Assembly (NCBI GenBank): GCA_903837605.1
Contig: CAILVF010000087.1
Span: 62,001 to 126,000 of the forward strand
DNA length: 64,000 bases
Direction: 5' to 3'
From: an uncultured Bacteroidales bacterium
GTDB taxonomy: Bacteria; Bacteroidota; Bacteroidia; Bacteroidales; FEN-979
The notes under the pieces are model-generated. The model worked only from the letters and a program-made list of their open reading frames with translations, ran no database searches and was not told the DNA's origin. Within the stretch, counting starts at the first letter, position 1; every line of letters starts with the position of its first letter. The position numbers and the translations under genes are program-made. Shown piece by piece: positions 26,091 through 34,330 of this stretch.

Positions 26091-26649
26091 GTTCTATTCC
26101 TTTTACGTATAAATTAATTCTTGCCAGGCCTTTTTTCATTCTTTCAATCTGCTTGCGGATGCTGGCATCATATTGTTTGTCTTCCCAGCTTAAAACAAAA
26201 CCACCGATCACGGTTTCGTCGACTTCTTCAATGATCTCAATATTGGCTTTGGTATAGCCGGCCATCACGGTATTCATCTGTGAGCGCAGGTCAGCGTTTA
26301 GAGGAACAGCTGTCCTGACCCTGAGAACGATAATATTTTTATACTGGTTATACTGTTCTATGAATTGGATAACTATCTCAGGTATAACTGACTCCCTCCT
26401 CTTTTTTATCAAAAGGTTGATAAAGGCGACAGTAACGGGATTGAATCCTTTTAGGATCTCATCCATTGCACTGCGCTTCTTGCCGGGGTTAATAATAGGG
26501 GCCCTGAGAAACAGTTTTAATTGCCTGCTTTCCCTGATAAGACCTGCAAGGCGTATCATGTCCCTGCTTACTTCCTCCAGGGCTTTTTGCTCCAAAGCCA
26601 TTTCAAACAGGGCTTTGGCATAACGTTCGGCGATCAGGGTAACGTTCAT
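26077..26649 (-). CDS. atpH: F-type ATP synthase delta subunit
   Basis: 190 residues with the OSCP/delta pattern: N-terminal [28 protein letters not shown] and C-terminal [38 protein letters not shown]. It links F1 to the peripheral stalk. Its 3' end overlaps atpA by 14 bases. Confidence 0.95.
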   Translation of the reverse strand: MNVTLIAERYAKALFEMALEQKALEEVSRDMIRLAGLIRESRQLKLFLRAPIINPGKKRSAMDEILKGFNPVTVAFINLLIKKRRESVIPEIVIQFIEQYNQYKNIIVLRVRTAVPLNADLRSQMNTVMAGYTKANIEIIEEVDETVIGGFVLSWEDKQYDASIRKQIERMKKGLARINLYVKGIEHGRH

Positions 26650-26659
26650 CTCCGTATTC

Positions 26660-27154
26660 TTAGTTAAGCTTTATTTCTTTCAGGAGCTGGCGTGCAAATT
26701 CTTCCTGCTTCTTCGGATCTGACAATTCCCTTTGGAGTATTTTGGTTGCAATTTCCAGAGAAAGTTCTCCTACCTCGTTTTTCAGTTCGGTAAGAGCAGC
26801 CATTTTTTCATTCCTGATATTCTCCAGCGCGCTGGCCATGATGTTACCGGCCTCTTCGCCGGCTTTCAAACGGGCTTCCTCTATGATCTTTTCCTTGATC
26901 TTTCTCGCCTCGTTCAATATGCTGTCCCTTTCGTTCTTGGCTTCTGCCAATAGCTGTTCATTACTGAACTGCAGCTGCTTCATTTCCTCTTTCGCCTTGT
27001 CGGCGGATGACAACGCATCGGTGATGGCATCTTCCCTGTCTTTCAACATCTTGAGAATAGGAAGCCAGGCAAACTTCTTCAGCAGGAAAAGCAGGGCCAG
27101 GAAGACCAGGGTCATCCAGAAAATCAGGCCCAATCCGGGGGTAATCAGTTCCAT
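26660..27154 (-). CDS. atpF: F-type ATP synthase b subunit
   Basis: 164 residues: one N-terminal membrane helix (GLGLIFWMTLVFLALLFLLKKFAW) and a long charged coiled coil (DREDAITDALSSADKAKEEMKQL...). It forms the peripheral stalk. It is separated from atpE by 78 bases that contain a 19-bp hairpin. Confidence 0.96.
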   Translation of the reverse strand: MELITPGLGLIFWMTLVFLALLFLLKKFAWLPILKMLKDREDAITDALSSADKAKEEMKQLQFSNEQLLAEAKNERDSILNEARKIKEKIIEEARLKAGEEAGNIMASALENIRNEKMAALTELKNEVGELSLEIATKILQRELSDPKKQEEFARQLLKEIKLN

Positions 27155-27179
27155 AATCGTTGTGTTTTTTAGTTATTTG

Positions 27180-27222
27180 AGGATTTACACGAAATGACCA
27201 ACCGTCATTCCGTGTAAATCCT
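27180..27222 (-). other. Intercistronic hairpin between atpE and atpF
   Basis: Arms of 19 bases (27180-27198 and 27204-27222, each starting or ending in AGGATTTACACG/CGTGTAAATCCT) pair with one mismatch around the loop CAACC. On the transcribed strand it starts 11 bases after the atpE stop. No T run follows, so it does not look like an intrinsic terminator. mRNA stabilisation or processing for extra c-subunit synthesis is a reasonable guess. Confidence 0.75.
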
Positions 27223-27232
27223 GCCGTTTGCG

Positions 27233-27493
27233 CTAAATGAAAAGGATAAGCAGGCAAACGACGATAGCAAAAAATGCTACTCCTTCGACGAGAGCGGCAG
27301 CAATGATCATGTTAGACCTGATATCGCCTACTGCTTCCGGCTGGCGGGCAATGGATTCAAGAGCGCTGCCGCCGATCTTACCGATACCGATACCGGCACC
27401 GATAACTGCGATCCCTGCGCCCAAACCAGCTCCCATCTTTGCGATCGGAACCAAATTGGCTGCGACCTGAAGAATAATTGCTAAAAGAGTCAT
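27233..27493 (-). CDS. atpE: F-type ATP synthase c subunit
   Basis: 86 residues forming two membrane helices with a Gly-rich first helix (GAGLGAGIAVIGAGIGIGKIGGSALESIARQPEA). The carboxylate of helix 2 is in IIAAALVEGVAFFAIVVCLLIL. No PxxxxE/ES-type Na+ signature is evident beyond this, so H+ is the default ion, not proven. It forms the rotor ring. Confidence 0.97.
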   Translation of the reverse strand: MTLLAIILQVAANLVPIAKMGAGLGAGIAVIGAGIGIGKIGGSALESIARQPEAVGDIRSNMIIAAALVEGVAFFAIVVCLLILFI

Positions 27494-27523
27494 GATGTTT
27501 GTATTAAGGGTTATTACTAAAAT

Positions 27524-27544
27524 TTACGAATTATGAATTACGAT
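27524..27544. repeat. Heptad repeat after the atpB stop
   Basis: Three period-7 units, TTACGAA, TTATGAA, TTACGAT, start 5 bases after the atpB stop codon on the transcribed strand. The word is close to the CGATTTA unit at 10500-10546. Confidence 0.6.
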
Positions 27545-27549
27545 TTCAT

Positions 27550-28707
27550 TTAATGGTGCTCCGGTTCAATTGTTGCCAATCCGAAATACAGGGCCGACAA
27601 CAGGGTGAATACATAAGCCTGGATGAAAGCAACCAGCAGTTCCAGGAGGTTCATGAAGATCATGAAAGCTACCGCCCCTACCGAAACGCCATAACCCAAA
27701 ACCACATTCATCGCACCGAAAATGAAGATCAGGCTGACAAATCCCAGGGCGATAATATGGCCAGCAGCCATATTTGCAAAGAGTCGCACCATGAGGACAA
27801 AGGGTTTTGTTATAACACCGATGATCTCAACAATCGGCATCAGCGGAATCGGAAGTTTTAGCCACCAGGGAACTCCCGGTGTATTTATTATATCCACCCA
27901 GTAATGCTTGTTCCCGTTTACCGTAGTAAGTATGAATGTGAACACCGCCATCACCATGGTAACGGCAATGTTCCCCGTTACATTCGCCCCTCCCGGGAAA
28001 ATCGGGATAATCCCGAGTACATTATTCAGGAAGATGAAGAAAAAGATGGTGAGCAGGTAAGGCATATATTTTTCATAATTCTTCTCGCCTATGGAACTTT
28101 TGGCAATGTCGTCACGTACAAAAATGATCAGTGGCTCAAGCATTGATTGCATTCCTTTAGGCGCCTTATTCAGGTTGCGTTTGTAAGCCCTTGCTACCGA
28201 AATAAATACAAACAGCATGATGAAGGCGCTGATAAATATGGCAAGCACGGTCTTGGTGATCGAAAAATCATACACTTTAGGACCTCCGGGCATAGCAGCA
28301 GTCCTTACGATCCTGCCTTTTCCGGGCCCCTCTTCGGGAAGGCTGAAGCCTTTGTAGGAATGTTCCTCATTATGAAACCGCGATGAAGAAAAAGAATAAA
28401 GATTCCCATCGTAATACAGGATTACAGGTAATGGGATACTAAGCTTAAAATTACCAATCTCCAGGATATGCCATTCATGATTATCGACCACATGTTCCAT
28501 GATCATGTCGCCGGCATTGAAGCCTTCTGCTTTTTTCTCTTTGGCCTCTTTCGCAAATGCGCTGTCTGTGGCCGGGACCAGGCTTACATTCTCCTGGACC
28601 GCAGCAAATGAAGTAATTCCATGAAAAAAGAAAAACAGGGAAATCAGGATAATACCCCTGTAAGAGAACTTTGCAAATGACTGGAAATGTCTTCTCATTT
28701 TTAGCAT
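27550..28707 (-). CDS. atpB: F-type ATP synthase a subunit, Bacteroidota type
   Basis: 385 residues from the ATG at 28707; a TTG three codons earlier and an ATG at 28698 are alternatives. It has an N-terminal signal-like helix (FSYRGIILISLFFFFHGITSFA) and a roughly 130-residue periplasmic region absent from E. coli subunit a. The normal multi-helix core follows, with the essential Arg in KPFVLMVRLFANMAAGHIIALGF and FIQAYVFTLLSALYFGLATIE at the end. The extra N-terminus is typical of this phylum. It is the first gene of atpBEFHAG. Confidence 0.95.
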   Translation of the reverse strand: MLKMRRHFQSFAKFSYRGIILISLFFFFHGITSFAAVQENVSLVPATDSAFAKEAKEKKAEGFNAGDMIMEHVVDNHEWHILEIGNFKLSIPLPVILYYDGNLYSFSSSRFHNEEHSYKGFSLPEEGPGKGRIVRTAAMPGGPKVYDFSITKTVLAIFISAFIMLFVFISVARAYKRNLNKAPKGMQSMLEPLIIFVRDDIAKSSIGEKNYEKYMPYLLTIFFFIFLNNVLGIIPIFPGGANVTGNIAVTMVMAVFTFILTTVNGNKHYWVDIINTPGVPWWLKLPIPLMPIVEIIGVITKPFVLMVRLFANMAAGHIIALGFVSLIFIFGAMNVVLGYGVSVGAVAFMIFMNLLELLVAFIQAYVFTLLSALYFGLATIEPEHH

Positions 28708-28752
28708 AGAAATCAAGGCTGCAATGATAAGAATTTTTCTGATGTAAAACAG

Positions 28753-29121
28753 CTATTTTTTGGACCCCAGAGGGTTATTTACGTAAAGGAGAGCCGTTTG
28801 GTCAATCCCGGCATAAACCTGCGTTGCCCCGTAATTTTCCCAGTGCTCGGTATCATAAAAGGTAATAATCGGCGCAAGGTCATGAAAATATGCCCTGCCG
28901 TTGGCATCCGTGTAAAGTGAATTCATCCAGATATGATTTTTAAGGTTCTGGTAGCTCGTGGCTATATAAACCAGTTCATTTGGGACTACCGTATTTGAGG
29001 TGTAATCATAGACGATAACGGTGAGTGTACCGGTGGATGGGTTCTTGGAATTGCATCCCGAAAACAGCATCAGGGAGGTAAATGTAATGGCGCTGAGCAC
29101 CATAAAAAAACTTTTACGCAT
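28753..29121 (-). CDS. Small lipoprotein with a beta-sandwich (carboxypeptidase-regulatory-like) domain
   Basis: 122 residues from the ATG at 29121. It has a lipoprotein signal (MVLSAITFTSLMLFSGC) and a single Ig-like/regulatory-domain pattern: TGTLTVIVYDYTSNTVVPNELVYIATS and LYTDANGRAYFHDLAP. No specific function is recognised. It lies 45 bases upstream of atpB, in the place where some relatives carry other small atp-linked genes, but nothing ties it to the ATPase. Confidence 0.75.
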   Translation of the reverse strand: MRKSFFMVLSAITFTSLMLFSGCNSKNPSTGTLTVIVYDYTSNTVVPNELVYIATSYQNLKNHIWMNSLYTDANGRAYFHDLAPIITFYDTEHWENYGATQVYAGIDQTALLYVNNPLGSKK

Positions 29122-29212
29122 ATCCTTCAATTTTAAAGTAGAAAATCCAATATACCTGATTCAAGTATTGTATTGAATCCCATAACAATAATAGGGATTT
29201 TTTATGTTCCGG

Positions 29213-29220
29213 CAAAATTA
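29213..29220 (-). promoter_or_regulatory. -7 promoter element upstream of the lipoprotein/atp unit
   Basis: TAATTTTG on the minus strand (29220-29213) matches TAnnTTTG. It is about 90 bases before the lipoprotein ATG and could drive the lipoprotein and atpBEFHAG together, as no other such box is obvious before atpB. Confidence 0.4.
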
Positions 29221-29303
29221 AGGATTTTTTTGCGGGGCGCAAGTCATTTCTGTAACCTTTAGGTCAAATTCACGTCTTAATGTACCATTCAAGGGAAATT
29301 GAC

Positions 29304-29311
29304 TAATTTTG
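29304..29311 (+). promoter_or_regulatory. -7 promoter element of tolC
   Basis: TAATTTTG, matching TAnnTTTG, sits 42 bases before the tolC ATG in the divergent intergenic region. The -33 position holds no clear TTTG. Confidence 0.45.
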
Positions 29312-29353
29312 AGGTTCCCATTCCTGGCTTAACACTTTATAAAATCAAACGTA

Positions 29354-30805
29354 ATGCGGGTAAATAAAATTTTTAAATCGGGCATTTTCGTACTTGCCTT
29401 TCTGATGGTTACTGCATTCCAGGCCCGGTCGCAAAAAATCTGGACCTTGGAGGACTGTATCAACTATGCCCTGGAAAACAACCTGGATATCCAAAAGCAG
29501 ATCCAGTCGGTAGAATCCAATAAGGCAAATCTGACCCAGAGTGCGCTCAGCATGCTTCCGAATCTGAATGCAAATGGCTCAAATTACTGGAATTTCGGCC
29601 AAACAATTGACCAGTATACCAATACTTTTGCAACCACCACCGTGCGCTCAAACAATTTCTACCTCTCCAGCAGCATGGTGCTTTTTAATGGCCTGCAGAA
29701 GCTTAACACCGTGAAACAATATAAGATCATGGTGCTGGCCAGCCAATATGACCTGGATGTTATCAAGAATAACATTTCCCTTTCTGTGGCTGGATATTAT
29801 CTTGACATCCTCTTTAATAAAGAGCTACTGGATGTAGCTAACGAACAGTTAAGGATAACCAAACTCCAGGTCGACCGTATGCAGAAAATGGTGGACGCCG
29901 GTTCATCGGCAAAGGGAGACCTCCTGAATATCCAGGCCCAGAGGGCGGCAGAGGAACTCTCACAGGTACAAGCCTCAAACCAGTTGTATATTGCTTATCT
30001 TTCGCTTCAACAACTGATCGATATTCCCGTTGCCAAGGATTTCAATATTGAAAAACCAAATCTTAAAACTGTTGAAGCCCCAAAGCAGCCTGTCACAGCT
30101 GAGGTTATTTTTGAGCGTGCACTGAAAACACGGCCCGAGATCAGGGCAGCCGAACTGAGAGTTGATGCAGCACAGAAACGCCTGGCAATTGCAAGGGGGA
30201 TCATAACTCCCACACTTTCAGTCAGCGGGTCCTGGGGAACAGGATATTCGGGTGCGGCAAGGGAGATCGACCCTAATGTCAATCCGACTATCTCCAGCTA
30301 TAATATGGGAATCACCCAGCTGTCCCATGATACTGTTCTTGGATACCAGGTGAATTATGCTACCCGTGTCAAATCTTTTGGAGACCAGCTTAAAACCAAC
30401 AACAACCAGAGCGTTGGCTTCAACCTGAGCATCCCTATCTTTAACGGTTGGCAGGGCCGGACCAATATCACCCAGGCCAAAATAGCAAGAAACCAGGCTG
30501 AACTGGACCTTGACATTGAAAAAAGGTCACTTCGCAAACTTATTGAACAGTCATATGCTGATGCGGTTGCTTCGCTTCAGAAATACAACTCATCCCTTGA
30601 AAAGGTTAACGCCCAGACGGAATCGTTCAAATACACCCAGCAGAAATTCGATGTGGGGCTCATGACATCCTTCGATTATAACAACAGCAAAAAGGACCTT
30701 ACAAAAGCCCAGTCTGACCTGCTGCAGGCAAAATATGACTTTATCTTCAAAACCACAATTCTGGATTTCTATGCGGGCAACCCGATTCGAATCCAGCAGA
30801 ATTAG
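29354..30805 (+). CDS. tolC: TolC family outer-membrane efflux protein
   Basis: 483 residues with a signal peptide (MVTAFQARSQ then KIWTLEDCINYALENNLDIQ). It has two outer membrane efflux protein repeats, with long helices (about residues 30-230 and 240-470) of the TolC alpha-barrel. SVGFNLSIPIFNGWQGRTNITQAKIARNQAELDL marks the second beta-strand pair. It exports substrates delivered by an inner-membrane pump through the fusion protein encoded 30 bases downstream. Confidence 0.93.
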   Translation: MRVNKIFKSGIFVLAFLMVTAFQARSQKIWTLEDCINYALENNLDIQKQIQSVESNKANLTQSALSMLPNLNANGSNYWNFGQTIDQYTNTFATTTVRSNNFYLSSSMVLFNGLQKLNTVKQYKIMVLASQYDLDVIKNNISLSVAGYYLDILFNKELLDVANEQLRITKLQVDRMQKMVDAGSSAKGDLLNIQAQRAAEELSQVQASNQLYIAYLSLQQLIDIPVAKDFNIEKPNLKTVEAPKQPVTAEVIFERALKTRPEIRAAELRVDAAQKRLAIARGIITPTLSVSGSWGTGYSGAAREIDPNVNPTISSYNMGITQLSHDTVLGYQVNYATRVKSFGDQLKTNNNQSVGFNLSIPIFNGWQGRTNITQAKIARNQAELDLDIEKRSLRKLIEQSYADAVASLQKYNSSLEKVNAQTESFKYTQQKFDVGLMTSFDYNNSKKDLTKAQSDLLQAKYDFIFKTTILDFYAGNPIRIQQN

Positions 30806-30835
30806 TACTAGTTTAATAAGTAAAATACTCTTTGC

Positions 30836-32215
30836 ATGAGCTCATTAAAATCCAGGAAAAAATTATGGATCATCATCGCAGCAGTTGCTGTTCTAGCGGT
30901 TATTGTAATTTTCGCCGTTCTGAAGGGAAAAGGCAATGATGCCCAGAAGATCTCGACCGAGAAAGTGATCAAACGTACCATAATCCAAACTGTATCTTCA
31001 AACGGGAAGATCCAGCCCGAAAAAGACATTAAGATCAGTCCGTATATCTCGGGTGAAGTGGTCGAACTAACTGTAAAAGAAGGCGAACAGGTGAATAAAG
31101 GCGACCTCTTAGCCAAGATCGACCCCGAAATTTATATTTCCGCTTTTGACCAGAGCGAGGCTTCAGTGAATACGCAGAAAGCCAACCTGGCTAATGCAAA
31201 GGCAAGGCTTGCCCAGTCAAAAGCTACATTTGAAAATGCAAGGCTGACCTTTGAGCGCCAGGAAAAACTTTTCCAGCAGAATGTAATTTCCAAAGCCGAA
31301 TATGACCAGTCCAAAGCTTCTTTCCAGGTATCTCAGGCACAGGTAGCTGCAGGTGAGCAGGATATCAACGCATCAGAATTCATGGTGAAAAATTCAGAAG
31401 CTGCATTGAAAAGGTCAAAGGAAGACCTGACCCGCACGGCGATTTTCGCACCGAATGACGGAACAGTTTCAAAACTCAGTGTTTTGAAAGGTGAACGCGT
31501 AACCGGCGCATCGCAGTTTTCAAGCGGTACCGAAATTATGAGAATTGCCAACCTGAACGAAATGCAGGCTCTTGTTGAAGTCAACGAAAACGATATTGTC
31601 AGGGTGAGGATGGGCGATACTGCCCTTATTGAAGTTGACGCCTACCTGAACAGGAAATTCAAAGGCATAGTTACCGAAATAGCCACTTCTGCAAATACCA
31701 CAGGTGTAAGTGTTGACCAGGTCACCAACTTCAATGTCAAGATCCACCTGCTGAAAGAAGCTTACCAGGACCTGCTTGACCCTGCAAGACCTGATTTTTC
31801 TCCATTCCGGCCAGGTATGTCGTGTACAGTTGAAATACAGACTGAAACAGCTGTCAATGTGCTTTCAGTTCCTATCCAGGCCGTGACAACCAGGGTCACT
31901 AAGGACAGCCTCGATAAAATGAATGCGAAGACCCAAAAGACCCAGGATAATGGTGATGATAAAACTATTATCGTCAGTTCGAAGAAAAAAACTGATGAGG
32001 TCAAGGAATGTGTATTTAAGTTTGTCGATGGCATAGCCAAAAAAGTTGATGTGAAGACCGGCATCCAGGACAATACCAACATCCAGATACTTACAGGCCT
32101 TAAAGAAGGCGATGAAGTTATCGTTGCACCCTATTCTCTTGTCTCAAAGACCCTTAAGGACGGGGATAAGGTAAAGAAGGTCGACAAGAAAGATCTTTTT
32201 GAAAAGGAAAAATAG
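30836..32215 (+). CDS. Membrane fusion protein (HlyD/MacA-like periplasmic adaptor)
   Basis: 459 residues. One N-terminal membrane anchor (LWIIIAAVAVLAVIVIFAVL) is followed by a biotinyl-lipoyl half (SSNGKIQPEKDIKISPYISGEVVELTVKEGEQVNKGDLLAKIDPE) and a long coiled coil (about residues 100-185). The second lipoyl half is TAIFAPNDGTVSKLSVLKGERVTGA, and the beta-barrel and C-terminal domain follow. It should bridge an inner-membrane transporter (MacB-type ABC or RND) and TolC. No transporter gene is adjacent, since tsaB follows 3 bases later. Confidence 0.92.
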   Translation: MSSLKSRKKLWIIIAAVAVLAVIVIFAVLKGKGNDAQKISTEKVIKRTIIQTVSSNGKIQPEKDIKISPYISGEVVELTVKEGEQVNKGDLLAKIDPEIYISAFDQSEASVNTQKANLANAKARLAQSKATFENARLTFERQEKLFQQNVISKAEYDQSKASFQVSQAQVAAGEQDINASEFMVKNSEAALKRSKEDLTRTAIFAPNDGTVSKLSVLKGERVTGASQFSSGTEIMRIANLNEMQALVEVNENDIVRVRMGDTALIEVDAYLNRKFKGIVTEIATSANTTGVSVDQVTNFNVKIHLLKEAYQDLLDPARPDFSPFRPGMSCTVEIQTETAVNVLSVPIQAVTTRVTKDSLDKMNAKTQKTQDNGDDKTIIVSSKKKTDEVKECVFKFVDGIAKKVDVKTGIQDNTNIQILTGLKEGDEVIVAPYSLVSKTLKDGDKVKKVDKKDLFEKEK

Positions 32216-32218
32216 ACT

Positions 32219-32917
32219 ATGGGCTCTGTCCTTTGTCTTGAAACTTCCTCGGGCATTTGTTCCGTTGCCATTGGCAAGGATGGCGTAATAATCAGCTGTC
32301 ACGAATCGGACCAGAAAAATGCCCATTCCTCCCAGCTTACATCCCAGGTTGATTGTGTTCTGCAGGAAGCAGGTTTAACCCTGACTGAGCTGGACGCCAT
32401 TGCAGTGAGCATGGGCCCTGGATCATACACGGGGTTAAGGATAGGGGTTGCTGCAGCCAAAGGTTTTTGCTACGCCCTGGGCAAACCCATGATTGCAATC
32501 CCCACGCTAAAAGCCCTTGCACTCGGGATGCGTGAACTGATTCAAGACGAAGGTCCTTTCCTTCTCTGTCCCATGCTTGATGCGAGAAGAATGGAAGTTT
32601 ACACTGCGGTTTACGACAGGAACCTTTCGGAGATCCGCCCTGTTTCGGCTGAAATCATAAACGGAGAGTCATTTGCCGATCTTCTCAATTCCTTCACTGT
32701 AATTTTTGGCGGAGAAGGAGCTGAAAAATGCAAACCTCTTCTGGGGTTCATGAAAAATGCCGTTTTCATTGATGATTTCAAGCTATCGGCCCGTTTTTTA
32801 TATCCCCTGGCACTTGAAAAGTTCAGGCTTGGGTCTTTTGAAGAGCTTGCTTATTTCGAACCGTATTATCTTAAAGATTTTATTGCCGGGAAACCGAGGG
32901 TGAAAGGGCTGAAATAG
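32219..32917 (+). CDS. tsaB: tRNA threonylcarbamoyladenosine biosynthesis protein TsaB
   Basis: 232 residues. ASKHA-type fold with LCLETSSGICSVAIGKDG at the start, ELDAIAVSMGPGSYTGLRIGVAAAKGFCYALGKPMIAI in the middle, and PMLDARRMEVYTAVYD. It acts with TsaD (and TsaE) to make t6A37 in ANN-decoding tRNAs. It is only 3 bases after the adaptor gene, an unrelated process, so the operon is one of convenience. Confidence 0.94.
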   Translation: MGSVLCLETSSGICSVAIGKDGVIISCHESDQKNAHSSQLTSQVDCVLQEAGLTLTELDAIAVSMGPGSYTGLRIGVAAAKGFCYALGKPMIAIPTLKALALGMRELIQDEGPFLLCPMLDARRMEVYTAVYDRNLSEIRPVSAEIINGESFADLLNSFTVIFGGEGAEKCKPLLGFMKNAVFIDDFKLSARFLYPLALEKFRLGSFEELAYFEPYYLKDFIAGKPRVKGLK

Positions 32918-32954
32918 TCTTCCCGCTTGCAACCATACATCGCGTCTGCGCCTG

Positions 32955-33120
32955 TCGCTCGTATAAATGCAACGCTGCTGCGCCTTCTGCGTCGCTCACA
33001 TTAGCATTCCCCATTTAGAATCTTTTTTCAGGTTCGCTCCTTGAAGCCAAGGCAGCTTATGCATTATACTTCGCTCATCACAGTCAATGTAGCTTTTGCG
33101 TACTGTATCGCTCAATAAAT
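32955..33120. repeat. Degenerate ~37-base tandem repeat upstream of ispG
   Basis: The word TCGCTC occurs at 32955, 32992, 33034, 33071 and 33108, giving steps of 37, 42, 37 and 37 bases. Units 3 and 4 also share the pattern GYCAAKGYAGCTTWTGCRT. The period is not a multiple of 3 and all frames are broken, so it is non-coding. It fills most of the 219-base gap between tsaB and ispG. Confidence 0.65.
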
Positions 33121-33124
33121 TCAC

Positions 33125-33132
33125 TACTTTTG
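33125..33132 (+). promoter_or_regulatory. -7 promoter element directly before ispG
   Basis: TACTTTTG matches TAnnTTTG and ends only 4 bases before the ispG ATG (33137). If used, the transcript would be leaderless or nearly so. The closest TTTG upstream (33095-33098) is 26 bases away, more than the usual ~20. Confidence 0.4.
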
Positions 33133-33136
33133 TATC

Positions 33137-34327
33137 ATGTCGGTATCAAAATACAGCAGGTTCAAGACCCGGGTCGTTGACATCGGAGGGGTTCCAATGG
33201 GCGGCAACTATCCCGTCAGGGTGCAGTCCATGACCAATACCGATACACTTGACACCCGTTCAACGCTTGCTCAGTGTGTGAGGATGATAACTGCGGGATG
33301 CGAGTATGTGCGCATTGCGGTTCCGGGGATAAAGGAAGCCGGAAATCTGAAAAACATCAGGAAATTACTTAAGAAAGAAGGGTTTGACACCCCCCTGATA
33401 GCCGATGTACATTTCAATCCTGCAATTGCAGAACTCGCCGCCCGTATCGTTGAGAAAGTCAGAATAAATCCCGGGAATTATACCGGTAAAAAAGGGAAGC
33501 CGGCCGAGGCGGGATACTGGATGGAAGAGAAAAATTATAACAGGGAATTAGAGATTATTTCTGAAAGGATCTCTCCTTTGCTTAAGATCTGCCGGGAAAA
33601 CGGTACTGCGTTGAGAATAGGAGTCAACCACGGCTCCTTATCGGAGCGTATCAAAACGAGGTTTGGCGATACTCCGAAAGGGATGGTTGAATCGGCCCTC
33701 GAATTTGCAAGGATCTGTGGTTTTCACGGCTTTAGCAAGCTGGTGCTTTCACTAAAAGCCAGCAACACCAGGGTTATGATACAGTCCAACCGCCTTCTTG
33801 TTAAAGAATTGAAATCGGCCGGCATGGATTATCCTGTTCATCTCGGTTTAACTGAAGCCGGATCGGGTGAAGACGGTCGTCTGAAATCGGCTATCGGCAT
33901 TGGAAGCCTCCTCTCCGACGGCATCGGGGATACGATCAGGGTTTCAATAACTGAAGATCCGGAGTTTGAAATCCCCGTAGCTTATGGCATTCTTCAGGCT
34001 ACAGGGGTCAGGATCACACGTACCGAATTCATTTCATGCCCCTCCTGTGCAAGGACTTTGTTTAATATCCAGGAGGCGGTGGAAGACGTTAAAGCGGCTA
34101 CAGCCCATCTTAAAGGCCTGAAGATCGCAATCATGGGATGTATTGTGAACGGTCCGGGCGAAATGGCCGATGCTGACTACGGTTATGTGGGTGGTGCGAA
34201 AGGGAAAGTCATGCTCTATAAAAACCAGGTCCTCTCAAAGAAGAACATCCCTGAAAGCAATGCTGTGGAGGAACTGGTAAAGCTGATCAAAGAAAGCGGC
34301 GACTGGGTCGACCCGGTGAATGCCTGA
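33137..34327 (+). CDS. ispG: 4-hydroxy-3-methylbut-2-enyl diphosphate synthase IspG, large-type sequence without insert domain
   Basis: 396 residues. It catalyses MEcPP to HMBPP in the MEP isoprenoid pathway using a [4Fe-4S] cluster and reduced ferredoxin/flavodoxin. The N-terminal TIM barrel (about residues 1-280) carries VRVQSMTNTDT, RIGVNHGSLSERI, GMVESALEFARICGF and LGLTEAGSGEDGRLKSAIGIG. The C-terminal Fe-S domain has CPSCARTLFNIQEA (Cys about 300 and 303) and IMGCIVNGPGEMADADYGYVGG (Cys about 335). These words are those of the three-domain IspG of plants, Chlamydiae and Bacteroidota, which is about 600 residues or more. The large insert between the barrel and Fe-S domain is absent here, making it E. 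coli-sized. The frame is intact. Confidence 0.95.
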   Translation: MSVSKYSRFKTRVVDIGGVPMGGNYPVRVQSMTNTDTLDTRSTLAQCVRMITAGCEYVRIAVPGIKEAGNLKNIRKLLKKEGFDTPLIADVHFNPAIAELAARIVEKVRINPGNYTGKKGKPAEAGYWMEEKNYNRELEIISERISPLLKICRENGTALRIGVNHGSLSERIKTRFGDTPKGMVESALEFARICGFHGFSKLVLSLKASNTRVMIQSNRLLVKELKSAGMDYPVHLGLTEAGSGEDGRLKSAIGIGSLLSDGIGDTIRVSITEDPEFEIPVAYGILQATGVRITRTEFISCPSCARTLFNIQEAVEDVKAATAHLKGLKIAIMGCIVNGPGEMADADYGYVGGAKGKVMLYKNQVLSKKNIPESNAVEELVKLIKESGDWVDPVNA

Positions 34328-34330
34328 GGC

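Noticed and set aside
29185-29210. AATCCC/GGGATT stem followed by T residues, terminator-like on the plus strand
   Set aside because: No plus-strand gene lies upstream of it and the stem is only six bases, so a functional terminator is not supported.
30781-30800. GATTCGAATCC resembling a tRNA T-arm
   Set aside because: It lies inside the tolC coding frame and no acceptor or anticodon stems can be built around it.
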